DNA of 64,000 bases from Agapetus fuscipes (taxonomy: Eukaryota > Arthropoda > Insecta > Trichoptera > Glossosomatidae): positions 1,240,001 to 1,304,000 of the forward strand of contig OX637339.1 in the NCBI GenBank assembly GCA_951799405.1. Reading direction: 5' to 3'. The notes below the pieces were generated by a model. It worked only from the letters and a program-made list of their open reading frames with translations, made no database searches and was not told the DNA's origin. Both the position numbers and the translations under genes were made by a program. Below are positions 10,823 through 21,087 of the stretch, in pieces (position 1 is the first letter of the stretch; each line of letters begins with the position of its first letter).

Positions 10823-11547
10823 CAAGAAACTATCTAATAATATCCAAAAAAAAAGGAAAAACAAATTATATAGAAAAGAGATAAAATTTAGTTTCAATAA
10901 CGCTAATGAGGTCCAAACATTTTAGAATTCAGAATTTTAGTTTTATCGACTAGTTTTCGATTAATATTTTTTTTGTTAATAACCTTGATTATTTTTTATG
11001 GAACACAAATTATTCTACGTCATTTATTACTTATTCCGTATTTTCTGACAATGAAAGCATCCATTTCAGGCTACTTGCCTGTAGTCTTTATCTCGACACT
11101 CTTAAGCCACTTGCGCTTGTTTCTTGCTTCTTGAGTGCGGCCCTGGTCATCAGAGGATAATACAAATGTATATTTTGGAAAAACTCGGTATTTAAGCGAT
11201 ACTTTCAAGTGATTATTTTTGAAAATTGAATGAATTTGCATGCATTACAAAGTAAACTGTAAACTATGTCAAAAAACTAAACACTTAATGTCAACTATAT
11301 TAAAACACTTTTTGAGACGAACTGACTTGTGGAACGAAATGTTTTCAGCCTTGTTTTCGGGTCTTGATTGAGAATTTGGGATGATATAACCACTCATCTT
11401 TGCAGCGGTTTATTTTTAAGTAATAATTCTTTACAAGTTTCACTTGTCAACTCTTAAAACTTGATGTACAATCAAAATCTCCGGCGGCGTCTTGGTTTGT
11501 TGGGCGGACAGCAAGACGCCTAACAGGTTTTGGTGTGTTGGTCCGTT
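10823..11547. other. Non-coding part of duplicated block
   Basis: This matches 19571-20274. On the minus strand around 11040-11210 a broken frame reads RKWLKSVEIKTTG and MDAFIVRKYG, possibly a TE remnant, but it has stops in both copies. No intact gene is seen. Confidence 0.5.
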
Positions 11548-11806
11548 CCCTCACAAATACAAGCAAGCAGATGTGCGTCTCTTTCCCTCACAAATACAAG
11601 CAAGCAGATGTGCGTCTCTTTCCCTCACAAATACAAGCAAGCAGATGTGCGTCTCTTTCCCTCACAAATACAAGCAAGCAGATGTGCGTCTCTTTCCCTC
11701 ACAAATACAAGCAAGCAGATGTGCGTCTCTTTCCCTCACAAATACAAGCAAGCAGATGTGCGTCTCTTTCCCTCACAAATACAAGCAAGCAGATGTGCAT
11801 CTCTTT
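11548..11806 (+). repeat. 37-bp tandem repeat, 7 units
   Basis: The unit starts CCCTCACAAATACAAGCAAG and ends CTCTTT. Seven copies are identical except for the last (GCATC for GCGTC). All three forward frames are open, but only because the unit lacks stops; I do not call a gene. The duplicate at 20275 has three units. Confidence 0.95.
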
Positions 11807-11856
11807 CAAACAAGTACACTCGCCCGCCTGTTTGCTGAAACGCAATTAAAAAAAAA

Positions 11857-12180
11857 ATGAAACTAAGCTACACATATAGTGTAACTTCTTGCCGCGTTAT
11901 CCCCGAAGGAGTCGCATGTGGCGAGTTTAACCTATTTATTTTAACAGGTAAGGGGGCCGGCCTTACGCCAACAACTTCAGTTGAAGTGGTGGTATTCCAG
12001 CTCCCGAGAGGGCTGGTACTCATTTTTTGTGAAGGCTGAGCATATCTTGTCGGTATTTTATTTTGGGGTTTGAAATAAACACCGAAACGGGAAAAGATTT
12101 TTCACACCCTCGGTGGGATTCGAACCCGAGCTTTGAGCAACTGAGCTATAGACCGGACTTCCTGAAGTATTGCTATAATG
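11857..12180 (-). mobile_element. SINE-1 copy (tRNA-derived)
   Basis: On the minus strand the element starts with a tRNA-like head, TCCGGTCTATAGCTCAGTTG (A box), and GGTTCGAATCCCACCGAGG (B box). Conserved blocks with CTTCAACTGAAG and GGCCGGCCCCCTTACC follow, and the tail contains CGCGGCAAGAAGTTACAC. The head is shorter than in the 17481 copy. RNA polymerase III promoter boxes look intact. Confidence 0.85.
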
Positions 12181-12333
12181 TTGCATCACTTTCTCTCCTA
12201 CTGAGTTTCACATGGCTCCTCTATTACAGCCGGGAGGTCTTCTTCCACTTCATAACAATTAACAGGTAAGCTGGGCCTCCAGCTACCTGACATGTGTTTT
12301 GACAGTGTATGTGTTTCCAAACTACGTGACCAT

Positions 12334-14463
12334 TTAGTTAGCAAATGGTTTATGTGCAGAGTGTGTTAGTTTATGCTTTTTCAAAGTATTTGCATTTGCA
12401 TTTCTAGTTTTATAATCACACTGATTACAAGCAAATGGTTTACAGCCAGAGTGTGTTAGTTTATGTATTTTCAAATTACCTGACTGTGCAGCTTTGTAAT
12501 CACATCGATCACAAGCAAATGGTTTATGTCCAGAGTGTCTTAGTTTATGTTTTTTCAAATTACTTTTCTGTGAAGACTTATAATCACATTGATCACAAGC
12601 AAATGGTTTATGTCCAGAGTGTGTTAGTTTATGATTTTTCAAACTACCTGACAGTGTAGCTCTATAATCACACTGATCACAAGCAAATTGTTTATGTCCA
12701 GTGTGTGTTAGTTTGTGTGCTTTCAAACTGTGTATCCAATTAGCTCTATAATCACATCGATCACAAGCAAATGGTTTATGTCCAGAGTGTGTTAGTTTGT
12801 GTGCTTTCAAACTGTGTATCCAATTAGCTCTATAATCACATTGATCACAAGCAAATGGTTTATGTCCAGAGTGTGTTCGTTTATGTTTTTTCAAACTACC
12901 TGACAGTGTAGCTCTATAATCACACTGATCACAAGCAAATGATTTACGATCAAAGTGTGTTAGTTTATGTTGTTTCAAAGTACCTGACTGTGCAGCTTTG
13001 TAATCACATCGATCACAAGCAAATCGTTTATGTCCAGAGTGTGTTAGTTTATGTGCTTTTAAATGTCCTGACTGTGAAGCTTTATAATCACACTGATCAC
13101 AAGCAAATCGTTTATGTCCAGAGTGTGTTAGTTTGTGTTTTTTCAAACTACCTGACAGTGTAGCTCTATAATCACACTGATCACAAGCAAATCGTTTATG
13201 TCCAGAGTGTGTTAGTTTGTGTTTTTTCAAGCTACCTGACAGTGTAGCTCTATAATCACACTGATCACAAGCAAATTGTTTATGTCCAGTGTGTGTCAGT
13301 TTATGTGCCTTCAAATGTCCTGACTGTGAAGCTTTATAATCACACTGATCACAAGCAAATCGTTTATGTCCAGAGTGTGTTAGTTTGTGTGCTTTCAAAC
13401 TGTGTGACCAATTAGCTCTATAATCACATTGATCACAAGCAAATGGTTTATGTCCAGAGTGTGTTAGTTTGTGTTTTTTCAAGCTACCTGACAGTGTAGC
13501 TCTATAATCACACTGATCACAAGCAAATTGTTTATGTCCAGTGTGTGTCAGTTTATGTGCCTTCAAATTTCCTGACTGTGAAGCTTTATAATCACACTGA
13601 TCACAAGCAAATCGTTTATGTCCAGAGTGTGTTAGTTTGTGTGCTTTCAAACTGTGTGACCAATTAGCTCTATAATCACATTGATCACAAGCAAATGGTT
13701 TATGTCCAAAGTGTGTTCGTTTATGTGATTTCAAATAACCTTTCTGTGAAGTCTTAAAATCACATTGATCACAAGCAAATGGTTTATGTCCAGAGTGTGT
13801 TCGTTTATGTGATTTCAATCTATTTGAACTTTTAGTTCTAAAATCACATTTATCACAAGCAAATGGTGTTTGTCCAGAGTGCATCAGTTTGTGTTTATGA
13901 AAACTAGATTCCCACACTGATTTGAAATTACAATCAGCGCAAAAATAGTGAGTGCTTTTAGCAATGGCCAACTTTTTGAGTTTGCTCTTCACATTGCCTT
14001 GTTCACCTCTAACGTGAGTGCTTGTTTCCTGTTGCTCTGTTGAGGTGGATGGCCCGCTCTCTGAGGTTGTGTGTCTGTGATGGTGGCTCTTGCTTGTCCC
14101 AGTGTGCTCCAGCTCGCAGCAACTGAACAACTGATGGATCCTCAAGAGTTTCTTTTGATTGGCCTTGTAGCTGCAGGCATGGCACACATGTTCCAACCTG
14201 GCTGGATCATCTGAATACCGCGCTATGTCGATTCTGTCCTCAAGCACGCGGCATTCCTTCAACAAGCCGTAAGGTGGAGGAGCAGAGTCCTCATTCTTCA
14301 TATTTCCCATTACTAAGTCCTCGGCTTCCCATTCCTCCTCACGAGCCAGTCTCTCTCGCTTCACGTCGCTCTCTTCAATGTCGATTTGTTCACACGAGTG
14401 CAATAGTTGTGCATCCATAACCTCCGAGACCAGCTCCTTCTCAAGTTTCACAACTGCGTCCAT
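12334..14463 (-). CDS. Zinc-finger gene 2: 19-finger C2H2 protein
   Basis: This gene encodes 709 residues from the conserved start MDAVVKLEKEL. The acidic N-terminal part is followed by a C2HC-like HVCHACSYK segment near residue 92, then a Ser/Thr/Gln-rich linker and 19 C2H2 fingers from about residue 173. The fingers use the HSGHKPFACD linker. Three finger types recur in order (helix cores NWSHSL, SQSG(N/H)L, TLSGSL), so the array grew by copying three-finger blocks of 252 bp. Finger 19 has two extra residues between the second cysteine and the first histidine (TRNANANTL). The protein ends HKPFAN because a 20-bp deletion in what was a further finger brings in TAA. Predicted nuclear DNA-binding protein with no visible effector domain. 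It is the least damaged copy of the recent group. Confidence 0.88.
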   Translation of the reverse strand: MDAVVKLEKELVSEVMDAQLLHSCEQIDIEESDVKRERLAREEEWEAEDLVMGNMKNEDSAPPPYGLLKECRVLEDRIDIARYSDDPARLEHVCHACSYKANQKKLLRIHQLFSCCELEHTGTSKSHHHRHTTSESGPSTSTEQQETSTHVRGEQGNVKSKLKKLAIAKSTHYFCADCNFKSVWESSFHKHKLMHSGQTPFACDKCDFRTKSSNRLKSHKRTHSGHKPFACDQCDFKTSQKGYLKSHKRTHFGHKPFACDQCDYRANWSHSLKAHKLTHSGHKRFACDQCDYKASQSGNLKAHKLTHTGHKQFACDQCDYRATLSGSLKKHKLTHSGHKPFACDQCDYRANWSHSLKAHKLTHSGHKRFACDQCDYKASQSGHLKAHKLTHTGHKQFACDQCDYRATLSGSLKKHKLTHSGHKRFACDQCDYRATLSGSLKKHKLTHSGHKRFACDQCDYKASQSGHLKAHKLTHSGHKRFACDRCDYKAAQSGTLKQHKLTHFDRKSFACDQCDYRATLSGSLKKHKRTHSGHKPFACDQCDYRANWIHSLKAHKLTHSGHKPFACDRCDYRANWIHSLKAHKLTHTGHKQFACDQCDYRATLSGSLKNHKLTHSGHKPFACDQCDYKSSQKSNLKKHKLRHSGHKPFACDRCDYKAAQSGNLKIHKLTHSGCKPFACNQCDYKTRNANANTLKKHKLTHSAHKPFAN

Positions 14464-14560
14464 TTTAATCACTTTTACAAAACATAAAACAGACAATCAA
14501 CGATTAATATTCCTGGGATACAACCACGGAAAAACACTCCTGTCAAGATAGCCTGACTGG
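14464..14560 (-). promoter_or_regulatory. Upstream region of zinc-finger gene 2
   Basis: The sequence just before the ATG (AAAACATAAAACAGACAATC on the plus strand) is conserved with genes 3 and 4. The palindromic AAGAGATT/AATCTCTT site seen in those genes is missing here, and a MITE has inserted about 100 bp upstream. Confidence 0.45.
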
Positions 14561-14936
14561 TAGGGATGAGCGATATATATCGATATATCAAAAGTACCGA
14601 TATTTTTTTTGAAAAATATCGATATTTTTATCGATATTAGAAATATGTTTCCACCCACTCGCGTTCCCTAACCCCCGTTGACAGATTTTTTTCCCAAAAA
14701 ATTTCGAAATTTTGAGACGTTGCCCGCCAGCGACCGATATTTTTTTTGGAAACTCGTTTCTACTCCCCCCCCCCCCCCCTCGACAGATTATTTGTCTCCA
14801 AAAATTTCGAAATTTTAAGAGGTTGTAAATTTTGAGGAAGCAATATCGATATATCGATATTTTTTCTTAGATAAATTTCGATAGTGTCTATCGATTCGAT
14901 TTATATCTATATTTTTTTCACATTTGCTCATCCCTA
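14561..14936. mobile_element. hAT-like MITE, 376 bp, rich in TATCGATA
   Basis: Ends TAGGGATGAGC and GCTCATCCCTA are inverted copies. The interior is made of repeated TATCGATAT words. Flanks CTGACTGG and GCTTGACA resemble each other only weakly, so an 8-bp target duplication is not proven. It lies upstream of gene 2. Confidence 0.75.
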
Positions 14937-15106
14937 GCTTGACAGCTTGGGGATGAGAGCTCACAAACCGTGTTTTCCAACATGTATGGAATACTTTTTG
15001 GAAAACAATAACAAATAGGTACCTACTGTAGAATATACATAAGAGTGGAGTGAATCTGTGTGAGTTTTATTTTTCAAAAACGTCCTGATTTTTTGTGCCA
15101 ATATCC

Positions 15107-15225
15107 ATTATGCGGCTGACCACCCATGCTGTAAAAATGGTTCACTTTGCCAATGTCACCCCTGTCTCAGGGAAGGACGGTAAGAGTCTCCAATGTAACA
15201 TATCTTTGCAACTTATAGTCTAAGG
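15107..15225 (+). repeat. TTAGA-tail dispersed repeat, partial copy
   Basis: Here the repeat runs on the plus strand: GCGGCTGACCACCCATGCTG, CACTTTGCCAATGTCACCCC, then a jump to CATATCTTTGCAACTTA. The middle of the element is deleted. Confidence 0.75.
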
Positions 15226-15700
15226 CCTAGACGTATGAAACCTTACCTCATCGACTACTAGGCAGGGACATGGTCAGGCTGGTAGTTTGCATCGAGTACC
15301 TACATGATTTTTTCACAGATCTGCCTTTTCCTATCCTGGAGCGTTTTGGATGATGATGAAAATAACTTCATCCACTTCCAGGCAGAAGCTAGTAAGAAGT
15401 TATGCTTCATAGAAATTTCCTGCTTTTTGGATAAAAAATTTTTTCCAAACCTGGAGCATTTTGAATGCTGTAATTTTTTTTGTGAATTTTTTTTTTTTTT
15501 TTTTAAGTAAGTTGTATGAGCTATGGAAATTAAGTAAAAAAATAGGGTTCTACATGCATTACTAATAATAAAAAAATAAACGTACTACAAATTTGTATAT
15601 TTCCAACCCTTCTCGTTCAGGAGGGAGGGGGGGGGGGGAAATGATATTTTTTACAATATATTTTATAACTCGAAAACAAAAAACAAAATATGATATTTAG
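15215..15700 (+). repeat. Dispersed repeat family with GAAACCTTACCTCAT
   Basis: This block shares a long series of words with 35320-35830 (plus) and 44400-45012 (minus): GAAACCTTACCTCAT, AAACCTGGAGC(A/G)TTTTGAATG, TACTACAAATTTGTAT and TTCCAACCCTTCT. It has no ORF. It is probably a non-autonomous TE several hundred bp long. Confidence 0.7.
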
Positions 15701-15849
15701 TTATTACAAATCTGTTTTTATTTTCACTTTTTATTATTATTCTTTTAAAGAACACTTACGTTTTCGACTACACAGTAGTCATCAACAGGTGATAAAAAAT
15801 TATAATACTTGTCAGTGGGTACATTAGAAATTCGCAAAAATAAAATAGG

Positions 15850-16865
15850 TATATTTATTTATTTATTTATAAATTCACGACACTTAGTGCCTTTTACAAT
15901 ACATACTAAAAATAGTGTTATAAATACCAGAGCAAGTAAAAAGTATAAAATGAAACAACAAATGTATCAGAACTACAATTGAAAACTATCAGGGATAAAA
16001 AAGTAACATAAAACAAAATAATGATTACATAATACTTAAAAAAAAGAGAGATGAGATTAAAAAAACAAGAGAAAAGACAGTTTATGAATGTATAAATAGT
16101 AAGCAGAAATTAGAAGTAAGTAGCTGAGTATAAAAACACAATTAAAAATAGATTGAAAAAAGACTTATAAATACCTATATATGAAAGTAAAATGAAACAA
16201 AACAAACAAAATAACAAAAACTATATAAAAATAAGAATAAAAATCAAAGTTACTATATAAAGAAAAAATATAAATCAAAAATCAAAATAAATATACAAGC
16301 AACAGAAATAAAAACATTATTCATCCAAAAAGTACCTCAACAGACCAGCTCTATACCTATCAAAGTTATTGTTGGGTGGGTCAAAGTCTAGTGTACAGGT
16401 ATTACCACTACGTTGCAGGCGATTCATGCAGCTATTATATTGTGCATTTGTATTGGAAGCTACAGGGCGATAAGGAATAATGTGTGGTGATCCTTGACGA
16501 GGGATTAAAAAAATTTAACTCGCGCCAGCAACGACGGACAATCTATAAGTCCATTTTTTATTTTAAAAAGGGTCAATAAGTCAATGATTTTGCGTCTTTC
16601 CAGTAAATTATTTAATTTAGGAAAAGAGTTTAAAAGGATGGGATCAAAATTAGAAATAGGAATTTTAAGTTTGTAATTTATAATTTTCAAGAATTTAATG
16701 TGAACTTTTTCAATATTATCTATATGAACCGTATAATGAGGAGAGCAGACGGGTGAGCAGTATTCCAGACAACTACGGACTAGTGAAGTGTATAATAATT
16801 TTATTGTGGTGGTGTCACGAAAATCCTTAGTAATGCGGAACACAAAACCAAGCATTTTCAAACCT
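15850..16865 (-). pseudogene. LINE-B fragment (jockey-like), C-terminal end and 3' UTR
   Basis: On the minus strand, 16861-16505 encodes the region after the reverse transcriptase core: LGFVFRITKDF, then LYTSLVRSCLEYCSPVCSPH. At a run of T near 16510 the frame shifts; the next frame continues with IPRQGSPHIIPYRP to a stop near 16318. The 3' UTR ends with GGCACTAAGTGTCGTGAATT and a TAAATAAATAAA tail at about 15850. It is 5'-truncated near 16865 and inactive. A-rich sequence at 15900-16320 is its UTR. Confidence 0.75.
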
Positions 16866-17084
16866 TTATATAGGTATATAAAATAGTATGTAAAATAGGT
16901 AGGTATTTAACCATTATTCAAAAATTAAAAACATTCAAAACAAATACACATAGATATGAAATCGCACACCCAGAACAACACTAAATTAAGTCAAAATAAC
17001 GTTTTTTTTCAGAATCACCAAAAAACGGTTTTCTTCTGTTGTACCGAAGATATTGAATCCAAAGTGAATCAGTATCATATAGTT

Positions 17085-17475
17085 TATAATGGCGGCAACT
17101 TTAAATTAAACGCAGTTTGAAAATGTAAATCTTATTTTTAAAATTAGGTTATTAGGTAGGATTGAAAAAATGTCTTTCAAATTTAAATTAAATTGAAATT
17201 TATTTTACTAAATTTGATATTTTGTTAGCTATTAAATATATATCACTATTGTGAGTAAATATGTGTGTGTGAGTTTCTGCAATCTATTTATTGTAAAGGT
17301 AAATGTGCACAACTAAATTTACCTATTTTTTTCTTTTTTATTACTTTACTTATTTATATTAGTGTAACTAATTTTATCACTTTAGAATTTTGGTCACAAA
17401 AAAGAAAAAATGAGTGAATTAAAACTATGCTTTTACCCATTTGAATTTTTAAATTATTAGGTTTTCTAATCTAAT
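17085..17475. mobile_element. Foldback-type element fragment
   Basis: Closely matches 9780-10165, including the (TG)n-containing stretch, GGTAAATGTGCACAACTAAA and the closing GGTTTTCTAATCTAATC. No coding capacity. Confidence 0.65.
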
Positions 17476-17480
17476 CTGCA

Positions 17481-17810
17481 GTCCGGTCGATAGCTCAGTT
17501 GGTAGAGTGCTTGCATTCTACCCCGTGATCTCGGGTTCGAATCCCACCGAGGAGGGTGTCAGAAATGATTTCCTATTTCGGTGTGTATTTCAAACCCCAT
17601 AATAAAAATACCGGCAAGGTTTACTCAGCCTTCACAAGAAATGAGTACCAGCCCCCTCGGGAGCTGGGAAACCCCCACTTCAACTGAAGTGGTTGGCGTA
17701 TGGCCGGCCCCCTTGCCTGTAAAAATAAATAGGTTCAACTCGCCACATGCGACCCCTTCGGGAATAACGCGGCAAGAAGTAACACTATATGTGTAGCTTA
17801 GCTGCGTTAG
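17481..17810 (+). mobile_element. SINE-1 copy, best preserved
   Basis: The head reads like a tRNA: GATAGCTCAGTTGGTAGAGT (A box), an anticodon-arm-like CTTGCATTC, and GGGTTCGAATCCCACCGAG (B box). A body of about 240 bp follows, including GAAATGAGTACCAGCC, CTTCAACTGAAGTGGTTGGC and ACGCGGCAAGAAGTAACAC. It is not a true tRNA gene: there is no acceptor stem closure, and the body is shared with other copies. Confidence 0.9.
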
Positions 17811-17816
17811 TTGCGT

Positions 17817-18063
17817 TTGCGTTGCTGCAAGGATATATATCATTTAAGATTTACATTAAATGCATTCCCACAAGCAGACATGTATAATTTCGCGTGGCCA
17901 CATGCCGCATGTGGACCTTCATTATAAAAACCCAATCTTAAATGAACATAAGCCCTGCAACTCTTGCCGTCCTTCCCTAAAACAGGGGTGACATTGGCAA
18001 AGTGAACCATTTTTTACAGTATGGGTGTTCAGCCGCATACCAACCTATAAGTCAAGGAACATA
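17817..18063 (-). repeat. TTAGA-tail dispersed repeat
   Basis: A near-complete copy directly after SINE-1, from GCTGCAAGGATATATATC to CATACCAACCTATAAGTCAA. Confidence 0.85.
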
Positions 18064-18204
18064 CAAGTACATGACAAATTACATTTTTTAAATCTTAAAT
18101 CTTACAATTTAAAAAAAGGTTTTAATATAATCAATTCTGTCTAAATACTTTAGAACATGGCACCTATCTCCAAATCCTACAAAATCAGCGTCAATTGTGT
18201 TCCA

Positions 18205-18285
18205 CCTTAGGAAGTTGGCATAAAGGCCGGCCCCCTTACCCGTGAAACAAAATAGGTTCCACTCGGCACATGCCACCTAGAATCT
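18205..18285 (+). mobile_element. SINE-1 tail fragment
   Basis: Contains TTGGCATAAAGGCCGGCCCC and AATAGGTTCCACTCGGCACA, matching the SINE-1 body and tail, without a head. A shorter copy lies at 18603-18633. Confidence 0.65.
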
Positions 18286-18545
18286 GCAATCTAAGTTGCA
18301 AATATGCATAACATTAAGGATTCATACTAAATGCATTTCCACAAGTAGACACGTATAAGTTTGCTCTTAGACATGCCGCGTGTGGACTTACAATATATGT
18401 AAAAACTCAATCTCAATGGAACATAAGTTCTGCAACTCTTGCCGCCCTTCCCTGAAACAGGGGTGGCATTGGCAAACTGAACCATTTTCTACAGTATGTG
18501 TGATCAGCCGCATACCAACCTCTAAGTCAAGGGACATACACAACA
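18286..18545 (-). repeat. TTAGA-tail dispersed repeat
   Basis: A near-complete copy with the standard block order. It and the next copy share the preceding SINE-1 tail fragment (GGCACATGCCACCTAGAATC), so the two were probably duplicated together. Confidence 0.85.
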
Positions 18546-18640
18546 ATTTACATTTTTACATTCATAAATTTTTATTATTAATATTTCTCTTCAAAAATAC
18601 ATAAATAGGTTCCACTCGGCACATGCCACCTAGAATCTGC

Positions 18641-19140
18641 AATCTAAGTTGCAAATATGCATAACATTAAGGATTCATACTAAATGCATTTCCACAAGTA
18701 GACACGAATAAGTTTGCTCTTAGACATGCCGCATATGGACTTACAATATAAAAACTCAATCTCAATGGAACATAATTCGCACGTTTAATAATAAAGAGAA
18801 ATAACTCCAAAATTGGGAAAATCGAGATTTTGTAATAAAACGTAAGAACAATGCGAGAAGAATAGGTAGAATGCGACAGCCGTTCAATTTGGACGAATAT
18901 GACCGAGATAAAACATCGGCCGCCTTTTTCATCCCATACAAGTTGTACTGGGTGTCTGAACTTCAAACGCGTTTTCCCAACATTCATGTTTTTTGAGTTA
19001 TTGCTCTTTATTATTAAACGTGCGATATGTCCTGCAACTCTTGCCGCCCTTCCCTGAAACAGGGGTGGCATTGACAAAATGAACCATTTTCTACAGTATG
19101 TGTAATCAGCCACATACCAACCTCTAAGTAAAGAGACATA
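18641..19140 (-). repeat. TTAGA-tail dispersed repeat, split by a MITE
   Basis: The left part 18641-18777 and right part 19025-19140 form one copy, interrupted after GGAACATA by the MITE at 18778-19024. Confidence 0.85.
18778..19024. mobile_element. MITE, 247 bp, with about 30-bp terminal inverted repeats
   Basis: The left end CGCACGTTTAATAATAAAGA and the right end TCTTTATTATTAAACGTGCG are inverted copies. It interrupts a TTAGA-tail repeat, which fixes its borders. TA flanks both sides, suggesting a Tc1/mariner-type target, but the exact border is uncertain by one or two bases. Confidence 0.85.
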
Positions 19141-19315
19141 CACAACAATTTACATTTTAGCATTCAAATTTTTTTATTATTAATATTTCTCATCAAAAAT
19201 ACATTTAAATATACATTTCAACAAAATTTAAAAAAGAAACCCAGATAGGCATAGCCTGTGCGTGGGTATACAGGGATAAAAGTTAAAGTAGAAGTTGAAA
19301 ATTTTAATTACTATC

Positions 19316-19570
19316 TAATCTAAATCTAAGTTGCAAAGATATGTATCATTTGAGATTCATTTTAAATGAATTCCCACTGGCAGACACGCATAATTTAGCG
19401 CTCACACACGCCGTATGTGGACCTATAATATGAAAACCCAATCTCAAATGAACATAAGCCCTGCAACTCTTGCCGACCTTCCCTGAAACAGGAGTGACAT
19501 TGGCAAAGTTAACCATTTTTTACAGTATGGGTGGTCAGCCTCATACCAACCTAATACTCAAGAAACTATC
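19316..19570 (-). repeat. TTAGA-tail dispersed repeat
   Basis: Counterpart of 10585-10822 within the duplicated block. It shows small differences such as CCCACTGGCAGACACGCA. Confidence 0.85.
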
Positions 19571-20274
19571 TAATAATATCCAAAAAAAAAGAAAAAAAAA
19601 TTATATAGAAAAGAGATAAAATTTAGTTCAATAACGCTAGAGGTCCAAACATTTTAGAATTCGGAATTTTAGTTTTATCAACTAGTTTTCAATTAATATA
19701 ATTTTTTTGTTACTAACCTTGATTATTTTTGATGGAACACAAATTATTCTACGTCATTTATTACTTATACCGTATTTTCTAACAATGAAAACATCCATTT
19801 CAGGCTACTTGCCTGTAGTCTTTATCTCGACACTCTTAAGCCACTTGCGCTTGTTTCTTGCTTCTCGAGTGCGGCCCTGGTCATCGGAGGATAATACCAA
19901 TGTATATTTTGGAAAAACTCGGTATTTAAGCGATACTTTCAAGTGATTATTTTTTAAAATTGAATGAATTTGCATGCATTACAAAGTAAACTATGTCTAA
20001 AAACAGAACACACTATGTCAACTATATTAAAACACTTTTTGAGACAAACTGACTTGTGGAACGAAATGTTTTCAGCCTTGTGTTCAGGTCTTGATTGAGA
20101 ATTTGGGATGATATAACCACTCATCTTTGCAGCAGTTTATTTTTAAGTAATAATTCTTTACAAGTTTCACTTGTCAACTCTTTAAACTTGATGTACAATC
20201 GAGATCTCCGGCGGCGTCTTGGTTTGTTGGGCGGACAGCAAGACGCCTAACAGGTTTTGGTGTGTTGGTCCGTT

Positions 20275-20385
20275 CCCTCACAAATACAAGCAAGCAGATG
20301 TGCGTCTCTTTCCCTCACAAATACAAGCAAGCAGATGTGCGTCTCTTTCCCTCACAAATACAAGCAAGTAGATGTGCGTCTCTTT
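20275..20385 (+). repeat. 37-bp tandem repeat, 3 units
   Basis: Same unit as at 11548. The third unit carries a G-to-T change (AAGTAGATG). The copy-number difference between the duplicates shows expansion or contraction after the duplication. Confidence 0.95.
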
Positions 20386-20434
20386 CAAACAAGTACACTC
20401 GACCGCCTGTTTGCTGAAACGCAATTAAAAAAAA

Positions 20435-20745
20435 ATGAAACTAAGCTACACATATAGTGTAACTTCTTGCCGCTTTATCCCCGAAGGAGTCGCATGTGGC
20501 GAGTTTAACCTATTTATTTTAACAGGTAAGGGGGCCGGCCTTACGCCAACAACTTCAGTTGAAGTGGTGGTTTTCCAGCTCCCGAGGGGGCTGGTGCTCA
20601 TTTCTTGTGAAGGCTGAGTATACCTTGTCGGTATTTTATTTTGGGGTTTGAAATATACACCGAAACGGGAAATCATTTTTCACACCCTCGGTGGGATTGG
20701 AACCCGAGCTTTGAGCAACTGAGCTATGGACCGGACTTCCTGAAG
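20435..20745 (-). mobile_element. SINE-1 copy (tRNA-derived)
   Basis: Counterpart of 11857-12180, with the same shortened head and reversed orientation. The B box here reads GGTTCCAATCC on the minus strand, one change from the consensus. Confidence 0.85.
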
Positions 20746-20775
20746 TATTGCTATAATGTTGCATCACTTTCTCTC

Positions 20776-21087
20776 CTACTGAGTTTTCCATGGCTCCTCT
20801 ATCACAGCCGGGACGTCTTCTTCCACTTCATAACAATTAACAGGTAAGCTGGGCCTCCAGCTACCTGAAATGTGTTTTGACAGTTTATGTGTTTTCAAAT
20901 TACATGACCATTTAGTTCTAAAATCACACTGATCACAAGCAAATGGTTTATGTCCAGAGTGTGTTAGTTTATGTGCTGTCAAATGTCCTGACTGTGAAGT
21001 TTTATGATCACACTGATCACAAGCAAATCGTTTATGTCCAGAGTGTGTTAGTTTATGCTTTTTCAAAGTATTTGCATTTGTAGTTTT
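20776..21087 (-). pseudogene. Orphaned C-terminal fingers of zinc-finger gene 3
   Basis: This is in frame with gene 3 after its TAA at 21090-21088. It carries the rest of finger 10 (TNANTLKKHKLTH), finger 11 (FACDQCDHKTSQSGHL) and a last finger FACDQCDFRTKWSCNLKTHK. The tail SWRPSLPVNCYEVEEDVP runs to the stop at 20776. Only this copy keeps the 20 bp missing from the last finger of genes 2 and 4, so it shows the ancestral C-terminus. Confidence 0.8.

Larger units (their letters stand above)
10150..14515. repeat. Segmental duplication, unit A
   Basis: Judged by eye, this block matches 19025-22440 in order: TTAGA-tail repeat, 500 bp of unique-looking sequence, 37-bp tandem repeat, reversed SINE-1, conserved tail and zinc-finger gene with its upstream region. 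The main differences are the number of 37-bp units (7 against 3) and of fingers (19 against 12 counted through the stop codon). Confidence 0.85.

Noticed and set aside
11492..11860. Three overlapping forward ORFs of 102-122 codons
   Set aside because: They exist only because the 37-bp tandem repeat has no stop in any frame. The duplicate with three units has a shorter version, and no start context or homology is seen.
17481..17560. tRNA gene
   Set aside because: Good A and B boxes, but no closed acceptor stem, and the same head occurs with a shared 240-bp body in several copies. It is a SINE.
18667..19143. 158-codon minus-strand ORF
   Set aside because: It runs through a TTAGA-tail repeat and a MITE with no homology.
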